DNA of 64,000 nucleotides from Ichthyobacterium seriolicida (GCF_002369955.1 NZ_AP014564.1:1534996-1598995), one strand, 5' to 3'; counted from the first letter of the stretch, positions 8,134-18,094 are shown. Notes: generated from the letters alone by a model not told the origin. Program-made: numbers and translations.

Positions 8134-9696
8134 TTATATAGTTATTTCAACCCCATTTTTATCAGAAATGGTATACTGAGTAACGTCATAAGAATACATA
8201 GGTATTATTTTGATGATCCTCTTTAAATCTAAAATCCATTTCATTCTTAGCGAGAAGAATCCGCTCTTTATATAAGATGCTATAAATGGGTGTACGTTTA
8301 TATTGATAATTCCCTTGTGCTTCTTGTAAAGAATAACATTTCTTAAGTTATCATAGATGTGATCTATCAATACTATTGGTGTTTCTATTTCTCTTGCGTT
8401 AGATGAATCAGATATATTTATATTCATCTCAGATCTCACCCTTTGACGAGTGATTTGCATAAGGCCAAATTTTGTTATAGGAAGTATCTTATGCTTTGCC
8501 CTGTCCTTTTTCATTTCTTCACTAAAGAAACTGAATAGACTATCTCTATTTTCTTTTGATTTCATATCTATGAAATCTATAATTATAATTCCTCCCATAT
8601 CTCTTAGCTTTAACTGCCTTGCAATCTCAGAAGCCGCTATGAGATTTATATCTAAGATCCCTTGCTCTCTATCGTCCTCTTCAAATTTGATTCTATTTCC
8701 ACTATTGACATCTATTATATGCATAGCTTCAGTATGCTCTATTACTAGATATACACCTTTTGTTAGGGAAACTGTTTTTCCAAAAGAAGTTTTGATTTGT
8801 CTTTCTACGCCAAATTTTTCGAAAATGGGAACAGAAGAGTTAAAATATTTTACAATATTCTTCTTATCAGGAGCTATTATTTTTAAATGTTCATCTATCT
8901 CTCTGCATAATTCTTTATCGTCGGAAATTATTTTGTCAAAATTATCACTAAATATGTCCCTTAATATAACCGACGCCTTATCTAATTCCTTCATCACATT
9001 AGAAGGAGCAGTTTTTTCTCTGATATTTTGAGTTAATTTGTCCCATTTTCTAACCAGACTGTTTAAATCCGTATCTAGATCTGAAACTTTTTTGTCCTTT
9101 GCAAAGGTTCTAACAATAATACCAAAATCTTTAGGTTTTATACTTAGTAATAGTTTTTTCAACCTTTTTCTTTCAGAAGAACTCTTGATTTTTTGCGATA
9201 TAGAAACCTTATTTGAAAATGGCACTAATATCAAATACCTGCCAGCTATTAATAATTCAGCAGTCAATCTGGCTCCCTTGGTAGATATGGGTTCTTTTAC
9301 TATTTGCACCAAAATATCTTGTCCTTGTTCAAGGACATCGGAAATATTACCCTCTGGCACCGAAGCAGAGCTTTTTTCTAATATAGGATATGGGTTTTCT
9401 TTGCCTTCCTTGATATTAGTATAAAACTCAGCGTAAGCATCTATCTCCCTACCTACTTCTTGATAATGAATAAAGGCATCTTTTTTAGTTCCGATATTTA
9501 CGAAAGCAGCATTGAGGCTAGGTAATAATTTCTTAACTCTCCCTATGTATATATCTCCAACAGAAAACTCTTTTTTTGAATCTTCTACATGAAGTTCTAT
9601 CAATCTACCGTCCTCTAACAGAGCTATGTTAACTTTCTCCGAATTTCCTTTTAGAATAAGATCTACTCCCACTTTATTTTTAATCTCATGATACAA
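8134..9696 (-). CDS. rng: ribonuclease G/E family protein
   Basis: Endoribonuclease for rRNA and mRNA processing. The 520-residue protein has an N-terminal S1-like domain (VGDIYIGRVKKLLPSLNAAFVNIG, residues about 46-69), an RNase-H-like and 5'-sensor core, and the DNase I-like catalytic motifs IIDVNSGN and IIIDFIDMK carrying the metal-binding aspartates, then GLMQITRQRVRSEMN. The Zn-link CPxCxG motif that should follow is absent: the segment reads NISDSSNAREIETP with no cysteine. The C-terminal domain (IVLIDHIYDNLRNV onward) is present. It is separated from the upstream COX24-type gene by a terminator hairpin and lies directly after the IS256 relic. Confidence 0.92.
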   Translation of the reverse strand: MYHEIKNKVGVDLILKGNSEKVNIALLEDGRLIELHVEDSKKEFSVGDIYIGRVKKLLPSLNAAFVNIGTKKDAFIHYQEVGREIDAYAEFYTNIKEGKENPYPILEKSSASVPEGNISDVLEQGQDILVQIVKEPISTKGARLTAELLIAGRYLILVPFSNKVSISQKIKSSSERKRLKKLLLSIKPKDFGIIVRTFAKDKKVSDLDTDLNSLVRKWDKLTQNIREKTAPSNVMKELDKASVILRDIFSDNFDKIISDDKELCREIDEHLKIIAPDKKNIVKYFNSSVPIFEKFGVERQIKTSFGKTVSLTKGVYLVIEHTEAMHIIDVNSGNRIKFEEDDREQGILDINLIAASEIARQLKLRDMGGIIIIDFIDMKSKENRDSLFSFFSEEMKKDRAKHKILPITKFGLMQITRQRVRSEMNINISDSSNAREIETPIVLIDHIYDNLRNVILYKKHKGIININVHPFIASYIKSGFFSLRMKWILDLKRIIKIIPMYSYDVTQYTISDKNGVEITI

Positions 9697-9729
9697 AAGA
9701 CACAGAATACGTCACTCACAGAATTGAAA

Positions 9730-9760
9730 AACTACACAATAAATACTATATTGTGTAGTT
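9730..9760 (-). terminator. intrinsic terminator after the HU/COX24-type genes
   Basis: A perfect 12-bp inverted repeat (AACTACACAATA with TATTGTGTAGTT, 7-nt loop). Read on the minus strand it is followed by a run of T, as in a Rho-independent terminator. It sits 20 bp after the COX24-type stop codon and 34 bp before the rng start. Confidence 0.75.
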
Positions 9761-9780
9761 AATATCGACCCCTAAGTAAT

Positions 9781-9870
9781 TTATTTCTTCTTGTGTCTAT
9801 TTTTCTTCATTCTCTTTTTACGCTTGTGTGTAGAAATCTTATGTCTCTTTCGTTTTTTTCCGCTTGGCAT
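9781..9870 (-). CDS. AURKAIP1/COX24-domain small basic protein (29 aa)
   Basis: A 29-residue, extremely basic protein: MPSGKKRKRHKISTHKRKKR followed by MKKNRHKKK and a stop. This is the conserved short AURKAIP1/COX24-domain protein of Bacteroidetes, whose relatives associate with the small ribosomal subunit. It starts at 9870, 5 bp after the HU stop codon, so the two are probably cotranscribed. The location between HU and rng is the usual one in this phylum as I know it. It is very short, but every codon fits the family. Confidence 0.9.
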   Translation of the reverse strand: MPSGKKRKRHKISTHKRKKRMKKNRHKKK

Positions 9871-9875
9871 TTACT

Positions 9876-10163
9876 TTATTTTTTACTTGTATTTTTAACA
9901 ATATCTTTAAATTCTTTACTCGCTTTGAATACTGGAACACTACGTTGAGGAACTATAATCGTTGTATTTTTACTAATATTTCTAGCTAACTTTTCGGCTC
10001 TTTGTTTAATTACAAAACTTCCAAACCCTCTTAGATAAACGTTATCCCCCCCCGCTAAAGAATCTTTTATCTCCGACATAAAACTTTCCACAACCACAGA
10101 TACTTCTCTTTTTTCCATACCAGTGTTGCTGCAAATATTTGATATCAAATCTGATTTTCTCAT
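9876..10163 (-). CDS. HU family DNA-binding protein
   Basis: A 95-residue nucleoid-associated protein that bends and compacts DNA. The N-terminal helices are MRKSDLISNICSNTGMEKREV and the next turn; the signature is NVYLRGFGSFVIKQRAEKLA, followed by the DNA-binding arm region NISKNTTIIVPQRSVPVFKAS. Length is normal for HU/IHF. Upstream is a 190-bp AT-rich gap, and downstream, after 5 bp, the COX24-type gene. HU cannot be told from IHF subunits by sequence alone, but a single HU-type gene in this context is usual. Confidence 0.92.
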   Translation of the reverse strand: MRKSDLISNICSNTGMEKREVSVVVESFMSEIKDSLAGGDNVYLRGFGSFVIKQRAEKLARNISKNTTIIVPQRSVPVFKASKEFKDIVKNTSKK

Positions 10164-10354
10164 CTTTATAGTGATACCTATAAACGAATAATATTAGCTG
10201 CAAATTTATACATTTAATTTATAATTAACTTTAATTTTAAATGAAAAAACATTTAAACATATCAGACTAAAAACAACTTTAAATTCGATACTCAAAATCT
10301 CTTGAGTAAAGACATTCAAACAGTTGAATAAACCTTCAAATCAAGATATAACAT

Positions 10355-13300
10355 CTATAAATTAGTCCTTGACAAACTAATTCTTTGATATATCAAATAC
10401 ATAGCTGGGACTATCACTAAAGTTAAAAAAGTAGCAAAACTAAGACCAAATATAATCGTCCAAGCCATAGGTCCCCAAAATAGAGTATTATCACCTCCCA
10501 CATATACATCGGGTTCGTATTTAGTAAAAAGACCGAAAAAATCTATATTCATACCCACGGCAAGAGGTATTAGACCAATAATTGTGGTTATGGCCGTCAA
10601 CAAAACAGGACGAAGTCTTTTCTTTCCAGATTCTATAACACTATCGTATATAACACTAAAAGGCATATTTTGGTGTATTCCCATCTCTTGACACTTTCTA
10701 CTCAATGTCAAATTGGTATAATCGACCAATACGATGGCATTATTTACAACTACACCAGCTAAAGATATAATACCTATCATGGTCATTATTATGACAAAAT
10801 CCATCTGAAATAACACCAACCCTAACAACACCCCTATAAGACTTAGAATCACAGAAATGACTATAATCAAAGGGATGAAAAAAGAGTTAAACTGAGCAAC
10901 TATAATTAGAAAAATAATAGAAATAGCTATGAGCAAAGACTTACTTAAAAACTCCATCTGTTCTTCTTGTTTTTTCTGTTCCCCTGTAAAACGTATGCTT
11001 ATACCTTTGGGTTTATCTATATCTTTTATATGATTTTTTATCTGTTTTACAATATCATTTGCATTATAACTTTCCAATACACTAGAAGTTATAGTGATCA
11101 CTTTCTTTAGATTATTCCTCTTTATAGATGTGTAATCACTCTTCTTTTTGACCTCTGCTACTGTAGAGATAGGAACTTGTATGTTCCTCCCCCCTTGTTC
11201 GAAAGATATCTTTTGATCTAATATTGAAGCTTGATCATATCTGTATTTTTTAGAGAAACGCATATTTATATCGTACTCTTCATCTCCCTTCTTAAATACG
11301 GATATTTTCTTCCCATATAGAGAAGATCTAATATTATCTCCTATCTTAAAAATATGTAATCCTAATTTTTGTGCTTTTTCTCTATCTATATAGATCTGCA
11401 TATCAGGTTTGGATTTATCTATATCTAAAACTAAATTTTCTACACCAGGTATATTTAATTTATTTATGAAGTCTTTTAACTTATTGGAAAAATCCAAAAT
11501 TTCTTTATAGTCATCACCCTCTACCGCTACGCTTATTGGAGCCCCTGTTGGGGGGCCAACAGAATCCTTTTTTACAAAGACACTGGTTCCAGGAACCATG
11601 CCGATTACATCGTGTATCTCTGTCATAACTGAAGAACTGCTAATACCACGTCGTAGATTATAGTCTTGAAAATTTATAATTATCTTAGCCCTGTGAGATA
11701 CTATACTTTGAGACTTATCTTTATCCAAATCATTTGCCCCCTCTCCTACCTTAGATATGATAGACTTGACCATAAAATTCTCTCCACTCTTCTTATCTTC
11801 ATATTTTTTTAAGAAATCTATAATTTTCTGCTCTATTCTTTTTGTGATATCATTTGTGATTTCTATATCTGTTCCCACTTCATTTTCTATATACACATAA
11901 CATATATTAGGTTCGTTTTTTGGAAAAAATAAAACTTTAGGCGTAAAGACAATAAAAATAAAAACAGATAATGCCAATATAAGTATTGAACCTATTAGGG
12001 ATTTCTTGGCATTATTACCCTTGAGACAAAATCTCAATATACTTTCGTATTTACTCTCGACAAAGGGCAAAAAAGTGTTTTTAAAATTCTCTGTGCATGT
12101 ATTCAAATACTTAAAAGTTGACAAAACAATAGATATCAATATAGATACATTACCTATTAAAACTATTAATTCACTATCAAATACAAATAATCCGAGCACT
12201 AATGAGGATATTCCAAATAACGAGAAAATCACAGCTTTTTTAATGGCTTTTTTTTGATCTATAACCTTTTCTTCTACTTTCATAAACATAGATGTAAATA
12301 CTGGGTTTATTACCAAGGCTACAATAAGAGAAGAACACAATACAATTATGATAGTTATAGGTAAATACTTCATAAATTCCCCCATAATACCAGGCCATAT
12401 GGCCAAGGGAATAAAGGCAGCAAGAGTAGTTAAAGTAGAAGCTATAATGGGCATGGCCACCTCACCTACACCTCTATTGGCAGCATCCAAATTAGATGCT
12501 CGCTCGTCCATTAGCCTATATATATTCTCTACTACTACTATGCCGTTATCTACTAGCATTCCCAATGACAGTACAAGTGCGAATAACACCATGGTATTTA
12601 GAGTGACACCTAAAAAAGACAGGATCATAAAAGAGAGCAACATAGACAAAGGAATAGCTATCCCTATAAATAGTGCATTTCTCAACCCTAAAAAAAACAT
12701 CAACACAAATATCACTAAGAGCATGCCAGAAATAATATTGTTTTCCAAAGAAGAGGTAGACTTATCTATATTTTCCGATTGATCGTTAGTTCTAATAATC
12801 TCCAGCTTAGAAGGCAAGTATGTCTCGTAAGCCTTTTTTATGATTTCATCTATTTTTTTAGATGCAGAAATTAAATTTTCTCCAGATTTCTTCTTTATAT
12901 CTATTACTACCACTGGGTTTTTAAAATATCTGGCATATTTTTCTATCTCTTTTTCTTTAAATTCTACCCGAGCTATATCTTTTAAAAAGACAGCATTCCC
13001 ATTTTTATTGCGAACTATTACATTAGCTATGTCTTTAGTGTCTCTAAATTCTCCTATTACCCTAACGGTTCGCTTAATGTTATCAGTGAGCATAGCACCT
13101 CCAGAAATGGTAATATTCTCAGCTTTTACAGAATTCTCTATCTCACCGAAACTAACATTCATAGATTCCATCTTGTGTTTATCTATGCTTATCTCTACTT
13201 CTTTTTCTTGAATTCCTCCTATGTCTACACTAGATATCTCTCTCAGATTACTTATTTCATCTTTTAGATATTCTGCAAAAACTTCTAGCTCTTGAACCGA

Positions 13301-13783
13301 AAAATCTCCAGTTAGATTTAGATTCATTATGGGTAGTAGCTCCGATAAATTCAACTCAAAAATATTCGGCTCAGAAGGTAAATCCTTTGGAAAACTGTTT
13401 TTAGATTTTACTATATCTACCTTATCCTTAACCTTTCTAAGAGCTTCACTCGGACTTATTCCAGTCATAAATTTTACACTGATATTAGAAAACCCCTCAA
13501 CAGAAGTAGAACTTATATCATCTATTCCAGATATGGTATTTATCTCACGCTCTAAAGGTATGGTTATTAACTTCTCTATGTCTGCTGGCCCATTGCCTGG
13601 ATAAGCAGTACCTATATAAATCTCTGGCATGACTATTTCTGGAAAGCCCTCCCTAGGCATACCCATATAAGAGTTGTATCCAGTTATAAAAATTAAAATA
13701 GTCAGTACTACAACGGTGGTTCTGTTACTTAGAGATAAACGAGTCAGCCAAAATTGTTTCTGCTTTTTTTTATCCTCGACCAT
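10355..13783 (-). CDS. RND efflux transporter, inner-membrane permease
   Basis: Proton-driven permease of a tripartite export pump. The 1142 residues show the duplicated RND plan: TM1 at about residues 23-40, a large periplasmic loop starting GTAYPGNGPADIEKLIT, TM2-6 with the TM4-type motif LGMLVDNGIVVVENIYRLM, then a second half with loop SVAVEGDDYKEI and the closing TM cluster with GVVVNNAIVLVDY. It is slightly longer than AcrB (about 1050), with extra residues between TM6 and the second half. The order MFP-permease in the operon (13800-14837 upstream) and TolC first supports a drug or metabolite pump. Substrate is unknown. The last part contains the usual RPVLLTAITTIIGLIPLA segment. Confidence 0.94.
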   Translation of the reverse strand: MVEDKKKQKQFWLTRLSLSNRTTVVVLTILIFITGYNSYMGMPREGFPEIVMPEIYIGTAYPGNGPADIEKLITIPLEREINTISGIDDISSTSVEGFSNISVKFMTGISPSEALRKVKDKVDIVKSKNSFPKDLPSEPNIFELNLSELLPIMNLNLTGDFSVQELEVFAEYLKDEISNLREISSVDIGGIQEKEVEISIDKHKMESMNVSFGEIENSVKAENITISGGAMLTDNIKRTVRVIGEFRDTKDIANVIVRNKNGNAVFLKDIARVEFKEKEIEKYARYFKNPVVVIDIKKKSGENLISASKKIDEIIKKAYETYLPSKLEIIRTNDQSENIDKSTSSLENNIISGMLLVIFVLMFFLGLRNALFIGIAIPLSMLLSFMILSFLGVTLNTMVLFALVLSLGMLVDNGIVVVENIYRLMDERASNLDAANRGVGEVAMPIIASTLTTLAAFIPLAIWPGIMGEFMKYLPITIIIVLCSSLIVALVINPVFTSMFMKVEEKVIDQKKAIKKAVIFSLFGISSLVLGLFVFDSELIVLIGNVSILISIVLSTFKYLNTCTENFKNTFLPFVESKYESILRFCLKGNNAKKSLIGSILILALSVFIFIVFTPKVLFFPKNEPNICYVYIENEVGTDIEITNDITKRIEQKIIDFLKKYEDKKSGENFMVKSIISKVGEGANDLDKDKSQSIVSHRAKIIINFQDYNLRRGISSSSVMTEIHDVIGMVPGTSVFVKKDSVGPPTGAPISVAVEGDDYKEILDFSNKLKDFINKLNIPGVENLVLDIDKSKPDMQIYIDREKAQKLGLHIFKIGDNIRSSLYGKKISVFKKGDEEYDINMRFSKKYRYDQASILDQKISFEQGGRNIQVPISTVAEVKKKSDYTSIKRNNLKKVITITSSVLESYNANDIVKQIKNHIKDIDKPKGISIRFTGEQKKQEEQMEFLSKSLLIAISIIFLIIVAQFNSFFIPLIIVISVILSLIGVLLGLVLFQMDFVIIMTMIGIISLAGVVVNNAIVLVDYTNLTLSRKCQEMGIHQNMPFSVIYDSVIESGKKRLRPVLLTAITTIIGLIPLAVGMNIDFFGLFTKYEPDVYVGGDNTLFWGPMAWTIIFGLSFATFLTLVIVPAMYLIYQRISLSRTNL

Positions 13784-13799
13784 TATTCTATCTGTTTTG

Positions 13800-14837
13800 T
13801 TATTTGATTATTTCTATTTCATCACCTTCGTTTAATTGATGAGAACCTTTATCAACTATTATTTCCCCTTGTTCTATCCCCTCTTCTATGACTAATTTGT
13901 CTTTGTAATTTAAAGATACCTCAACCCCTCTCTTTTGCACTTTACCATTTTCCTGAACTACAAAAACATAGTTCTCACCTTGAAAATCTTGCCTTATAAT
14001 ATGGCTGGGTAAGCTTATTACATCCTCTAGAGAAACAGTATTTATATTCAAAATAACAGAAGAATTTATCTTTATATTTTCCGAATTATTATTCACATCT
14101 ACTCTCACTAAAAATGTTCTATTCGATGGATTGATATAATTTGAAACCCATTTTATCTTCGCCTTAACAGGCTTTTCCACCCCAGGGATGTCTATAGATA
14201 CTCGATTACCTATTTTTACTTTATTGATGTATATCTCAGGAATCTGAGCTTTGAAATATATCTCGTCTAAATTTATAACTCTCATGACTGGGTTTTGTGG
14301 GGATATAACCTGAGACTTTTTAACTAAAATCTCGTCTACTACCCCATTGAAAGGAGATGATATGGTCATCATATCTAATTGATCATAGAGGCTTTGTAAT
14401 CTATTTTCTAAAGAATTTTTATCTGTCTTGGCTTTCAAATACTGCATTTCAGTCCCTATTTTCTTTTTCCACAATGCAGATTGCTTTTTGAATAAAATGG
14501 TAGCCATATTTAGATTAGCCTTTAATTCTTTTATAGAAGATTGTAACACATCAGATTTTATCTTCAGCAAAAAGTCTGATTTTTTGACCTTTTGTCCTTC
14601 CCTTACATTTAGAGATTGTATTTTACCAGAAGACTCTGGATATATCAAAATATCTTGATCAGATTCGGCATTAGCTTGAATACTTATATAGTGTTCAAAA
14701 TTAGATTTTTCAGCCATAAATACTGTCGCTGCCGTTTTTTTAGGTATAGCCGATTCTTTGGGTTTTACCTCTCTCTTATTGGCACAAGATGAGAATATTA
14801 CAAAAATCCAAATGGTTATGATATTTTTATTGTACAT
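13800..14837 (-). CDS. RND efflux periplasmic adaptor (MFP) lipoprotein
   Basis: Membrane-fusion subunit linking the permease to the outer-membrane channel. The 345-residue protein has a lipoprotein signal (MYNKNIITIWIFVIFSSC, Cys near residue 18), a lipoyl half-motif YPESSGKIQSLNVREGQKV, a coiled-coil hairpin (about residues 97-140), the second lipoyl half SPFNGVVDEILVKKSQ, and the beta-barrel and membrane-proximal segments ending EGIEQGEIIVDKGSHQLNEGD. The order and spacing fit HlyD/AcrA-like adaptors. It lies 16 bp before the permease and 1 bp after the TolC gene, so the three form one operon. Confidence 0.93.
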   Translation of the reverse strand: MYNKNIITIWIFVIFSSCANKREVKPKESAIPKKTAATVFMAEKSNFEHYISIQANAESDQDILIYPESSGKIQSLNVREGQKVKKSDFLLKIKSDVLQSSIKELKANLNMATILFKKQSALWKKKIGTEMQYLKAKTDKNSLENRLQSLYDQLDMMTISSPFNGVVDEILVKKSQVISPQNPVMRVINLDEIYFKAQIPEIYINKVKIGNRVSIDIPGVEKPVKAKIKWVSNYINPSNRTFLVRVDVNNNSENIKINSSVILNINTVSLEDVISLPSHIIRQDFQGENYVFVVQENGKVQKRGVEVSLNYKDKLVIEEGIEQGEIIVDKGSHQLNEGDEIEIIK

Positions 14838-14838
14838 C

Positions 14839-16239
14839 CTATAAGTTTAAAATCTTATTTAATTCTGTCTTTGATTGAAATAATTTATACAGAGATTGCA
14901 AATACTCTCTTTGAGCATCGTACATCTGATTCTGAACCTTAGAGAAACTCATACTGCTACTAAGTCCGTTTAAAAATTTAGTTTGTTCATTTTTTAATAT
15001 CTCTTCTGCTAATTTTACATTCTCTAAGGAGATATTAGATTGATCTACAGATAATAGATATTCACTTTTGGTATTTTCAAAATCTAATTTTAATTTTTCT
15101 TTTAATTCTTCATGTTGGTTTTTAGATTTATCAAAAGCTATTCTCGCTTGTTGTACCAAAGAGCTAGTCTTAAAACTATTGAAAATAGGTATCTTCATAG
15201 ATATCCCTATAAAGGAAGATCCTAGCCATTTCTGATCGGATGAAAAGAATTTGAAATCATTGTTATTAGCTGTTAGATCGTAACTGTACGAAGCTTGTAT
15301 ACTTGGTAAATACTTCATCTGCTCTAGATTCATTAGAAGTTTATTAGCTCTAATTGTATTTTCTGATATCTCAATATCTATATTATTAGATGTATGATCG
15401 TAATCATTCTCTTTGGAAAATAACTCTAAAGGAAAAGGTAAGTCTGTTATTTTGTATATATCCTCGCTCAGTGATAGATCTTCTTCAATGGGCATTCCCA
15501 TATTAAATTTCAACATATTATAAGATACCTCTACTTGTCTTTGGGCATATCTTATCTGACTATTTATATTAGATAGCACCAATCTCATTTGATCTAAATC
15601 CTGCTTTTCTAAAAATCCATTTTTTAACATCTTCTCGGATTCCTCCACATTATTTTGTGCTATCTCTTTATTCTTATTTAGGATAAGTAGATTCTCTTCG
15701 GATATCAAAACTCCTGCGTATGAGTTAGCAATTACGGCTTTGATTTCTATCTCTGTCTTTTTTTTGATGTTTTTAAAAGTCTGTATATAAACCTCTGAAG
15801 ACATCAAACCCACTATATAAGAGCCATCGAATATCAACTGAGAAACAACTACCCCAGCTCTTAAGGTTTGATCTGTTCCAAATTTCATCTCTATAAATTC
15901 TCCTTCGGGTTTGGTGTATTCCTTCATTAATTGTAGATCAAAATATTTTTTATTGATATTTATTATATTCTCAGTTTGATCAAAAGCGCTTTTAGGCATC
16001 AAAGTAGCGGGACGTTCTAGGAAATTACTATAAGATGCATTACCTTCTACACGTGGTAATCCCATGGCTATATTTTCCCATCTTTTTTCATATGCTGCCT
16101 CTATATCCATAGAGACCCTCTGATTATTTCGATTATTCTTCAGAGCGTACTCCTGCGCTTCGAGTAGAGATATCTTTTTATTTTGACCTATCACAGAATA
16201 AGACAGACACAAGAGTAGCAACCAAATAAAATATTTCAT
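14839..16239 (-). CDS. TolC family outer-membrane efflux protein
   Basis: Outer-membrane channel of the tripartite pump. The 466-residue protein begins with a Sec signal peptide (MKYFIWLLLLCLSYSVIG, cleavage before QNKK) and then the OEP start KISLLEAQEYALKNNRNNQR. Two OEP repeats of long amphipathic helices follow, with the second ending QMYDAQREYLQSLYKLFQSK and LNKILNL. The length fits TolC-like proteins. It is first in the operon; the 118 bp between its start and the IS1182 element should hold the promoter. Confidence 0.93.
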   Translation of the reverse strand: MKYFIWLLLLCLSYSVIGQNKKISLLEAQEYALKNNRNNQRVSMDIEAAYEKRWENIAMGLPRVEGNASYSNFLERPATLMPKSAFDQTENIININKKYFDLQLMKEYTKPEGEFIEMKFGTDQTLRAGVVVSQLIFDGSYIVGLMSSEVYIQTFKNIKKKTEIEIKAVIANSYAGVLISEENLLILNKNKEIAQNNVEESEKMLKNGFLEKQDLDQMRLVLSNINSQIRYAQRQVEVSYNMLKFNMGMPIEEDLSLSEDIYKITDLPFPLELFSKENDYDHTSNNIDIEISENTIRANKLLMNLEQMKYLPSIQASYSYDLTANNNDFKFFSSDQKWLGSSFIGISMKIPIFNSFKTSSLVQQARIAFDKSKNQHEELKEKLKLDFENTKSEYLLSVDQSNISLENVKLAEEILKNEQTKFLNGLSSSMSFSKVQNQMYDAQREYLQSLYKLFQSKTELNKILNL

Positions 16240-16357
16240 TTAAACCGTTATTTTTTCAAAAAAATACCGAGCAAATTTAACAACTTAAGTCAATATTCAA
16301 ATTTTGATAGCTCACTTACACACAATCATCGAAACTAAAGCTTGAATCAAATAAACA

Positions 16358-18094
16358 AAAGAAGCCGTCTCATTAATGAAATGAGGCTTTTTTAATTTTT
16401 GGTATTTAGCATTACATTTTACTTTCCTTTTAAAAGGAAGGTTCTTTTTATGAGACCTTTTTTCGAAGATTGTGTGCCAAAGCATGTAATCCAAATTCTA
16501 ATTCTGCTTTTTTAATCCCTTTATGTGTAAATCTCTTGAAGTTTCGGTTTGATTTGATATGTCCGAAGACAGGTTCTACATCTGATGTTCTTTTTTTACG
16601 TCTATTTTGACCTTCATTACTCTTGAGCCTATTACGCATTATATTCTTGTGCCTTTCAAGATGATGATTACGTTCTATCTTTCTATTGTACTTTGATTTA
16701 TGACAAAGCCCTCGTAGTGAACAACCTTGACAATTTTGTGCTTGATATACGCTGGAAGTCTGATTGTAACCTGATTTTGTAGTATTCTTTCGTTTATAGA
16801 TTTTATCCATTCTTTGGACCATAGGACACACATAGTAATCTTCTTGTTCATTATAATGAAGATTATCTCTATGAAAGTCAACATTAGAGTTTTTCTTTCG
16901 ATTAGATTTATAAGTCCGTTGCTCTTTATCAAAAGTGTTATACTTAACATAACCACTTATTTCAACATCTTCTAGGTATTGGTAATTTTCTTCACTCCCA
17001 TAACCAGCATCAGCACTAAGGTATTTTGGAAGTGATTGATATAGTTTTTCGTAAGACTGTAAATGAGGTTTTAGTGTATGGATGTCATTGGTATTCTGAT
17101 GTAGACTGTAGTGTATGATAAACTGAGATTCTGTACTGATTTGAACATTATACCCTGGCTTTAATTGACCATTGAGCATATGATCTTCTTTCATGCGTAT
17201 AAAGGTAGCGTCAAGATCCGTTTTACTATAACTGTTACGACCTGATAGTATTTGTTCTTGTTGTTGATACTTTTCAAGATTGATTGGAAAATTCTTTTCC
17301 ATATAGCGAGCCTTGGCTTTGGCCTTACTGCTTGCTTTGGTATTACCTTTGAGTATCTTATTGATTTTAGTAGCGGTCTTTTCTACTTTCTCTTTGTCGA
17401 TCTTACTAAAGTCTTGAGCGGTAGGATCTATATCTTCTTCATCTGCGATACTCTGAGCATACTGCCACATATTTTCCAGCTGCTCGGACATTTTTTCTTT
17501 ACGAGTCTTGATTGCATTACCCCAAACAAAAGTATAACGTCCAGCCATGGATTCAATTTTAGTCCCATCTGTAAAGACTTCCTTGAGTGTTAACAAGCCT
17601 TCATCTGCCAATAACAAGACCACTTGTTTGAAAATATCTTTAAAAATGGTCTTGAGTTTTTTACTACGGAATCGAGCAATGGTATTGTGATCTACTACCT
17701 GTTGAGCTGAAAGCCACATATAAATGATGTTTTCACGCATTGCTTTCTCAATTTTTCTTGAAGAATAGGTGTTATCCATGTAGGCATATACCATTACTTT
17801 TAGCATCATCTTAGGATGGTAGCTTGGTTTACCTTCTTTACTGTACTCAGAAATCAACAAATTGAGGTTTAGTTGTTCAATCACACCATTGACAACTCGC
17901 ACAGGATGATCTGCAGGAATCAATTCTTCGATACTAGGCGGAAAAAGCCAATTTTGTTGTTGGTTGTAGTCCCTGAAATTTGTATTCATACTATTTGATT
18001 ATCAATCAGTTAGCAAGATACAAACTAATAGGTAAAAAACTACACTTTTAAACAAAAAAAGAAGAAGCTGCCCTGGTTTTGAGACAGCTTCTTT
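16358..18094 (-). mobile_element. IS1182-type insertion sequence, apparently complete (1737 bp)
   Basis: Bounded by a 15-bp inverted repeat: AAAGAAGCCGTCTCA at 16358-16372 and, on the other strand, AAAGAAGCTGTCTCA at 18080-18094 (14 of 15 match). Each end folds into a hairpin that would also end transcription (left: agccgtctcatt...aatgaggctttttt; right: aagaagctg...cagcttctt). No target duplication is evident in the flanks. It carries one intact transposase gene. Partial copies of its ends occur at about 22236 and 25321 in this window. Confidence 0.82.
16448..17989 (-). CDS. IS1182 family transposase
   Basis: DDE transposase, 513 residues and uninterrupted. The N terminus reads NWLFPPSIEELIPADHPVR, typical of the family, followed by PSYHPKMMLKVMVYAYMDN, the helix-turn-helix-like RKIEKAMRENIIYMWLSAQQ and VDHNTIARFR. 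The catalytic region contains VFTDGTKIES (first Asp), ADAGYGSEENY (second Asp) and, near the C terminus, RRKKRTSDVEPVFGHIKSNR with the likely Glu. Four cysteines at QNCQGCSLRGLCHKS may bind a metal. All expected residues are present, so the element may still be active. The minus-strand frame at 16312-16494 overlaps only its end. Confidence 0.94.
   Translation of the reverse strand: MNTNFRDYNQQQNWLFPPSIEELIPADHPVRVVNGVIEQLNLNLLISEYSKEGKPSYHPKMMLKVMVYAYMDNTYSSRKIEKAMRENIIYMWLSAQQVVDHNTIARFRSKKLKTIFKDIFKQVVLLLADEGLLTLKEVFTDGTKIESMAGRYTFVWGNAIKTRKEKMSEQLENMWQYAQSIADEEDIDPTAQDFSKIDKEKVEKTATKINKILKGNTKASSKAKAKARYMEKNFPINLEKYQQQEQILSGRNSYSKTDLDATFIRMKEDHMLNGQLKPGYNVQISTESQFIIHYSLHQNTNDIHTLKPHLQSYEKLYQSLPKYLSADAGYGSEENYQYLEDVEISGYVKYNTFDKEQRTYKSNRKKNSNVDFHRDNLHYNEQEDYYVCPMVQRMDKIYKRKNTTKSGYNQTSSVYQAQNCQGCSLRGLCHKSKYNRKIERNHHLERHKNIMRNRLKSNEGQNRRKKRTSDVEPVFGHIKSNRNFKRFTHKGIKKAELEFGLHALAHNLRKKVS

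Noticed and set aside
16312-16494. 60-residue minus-strand frame beside the IS1182 transposase
   Set aside because: It crosses the IS boundary and overlaps the transposase end in another frame; no conserved content.
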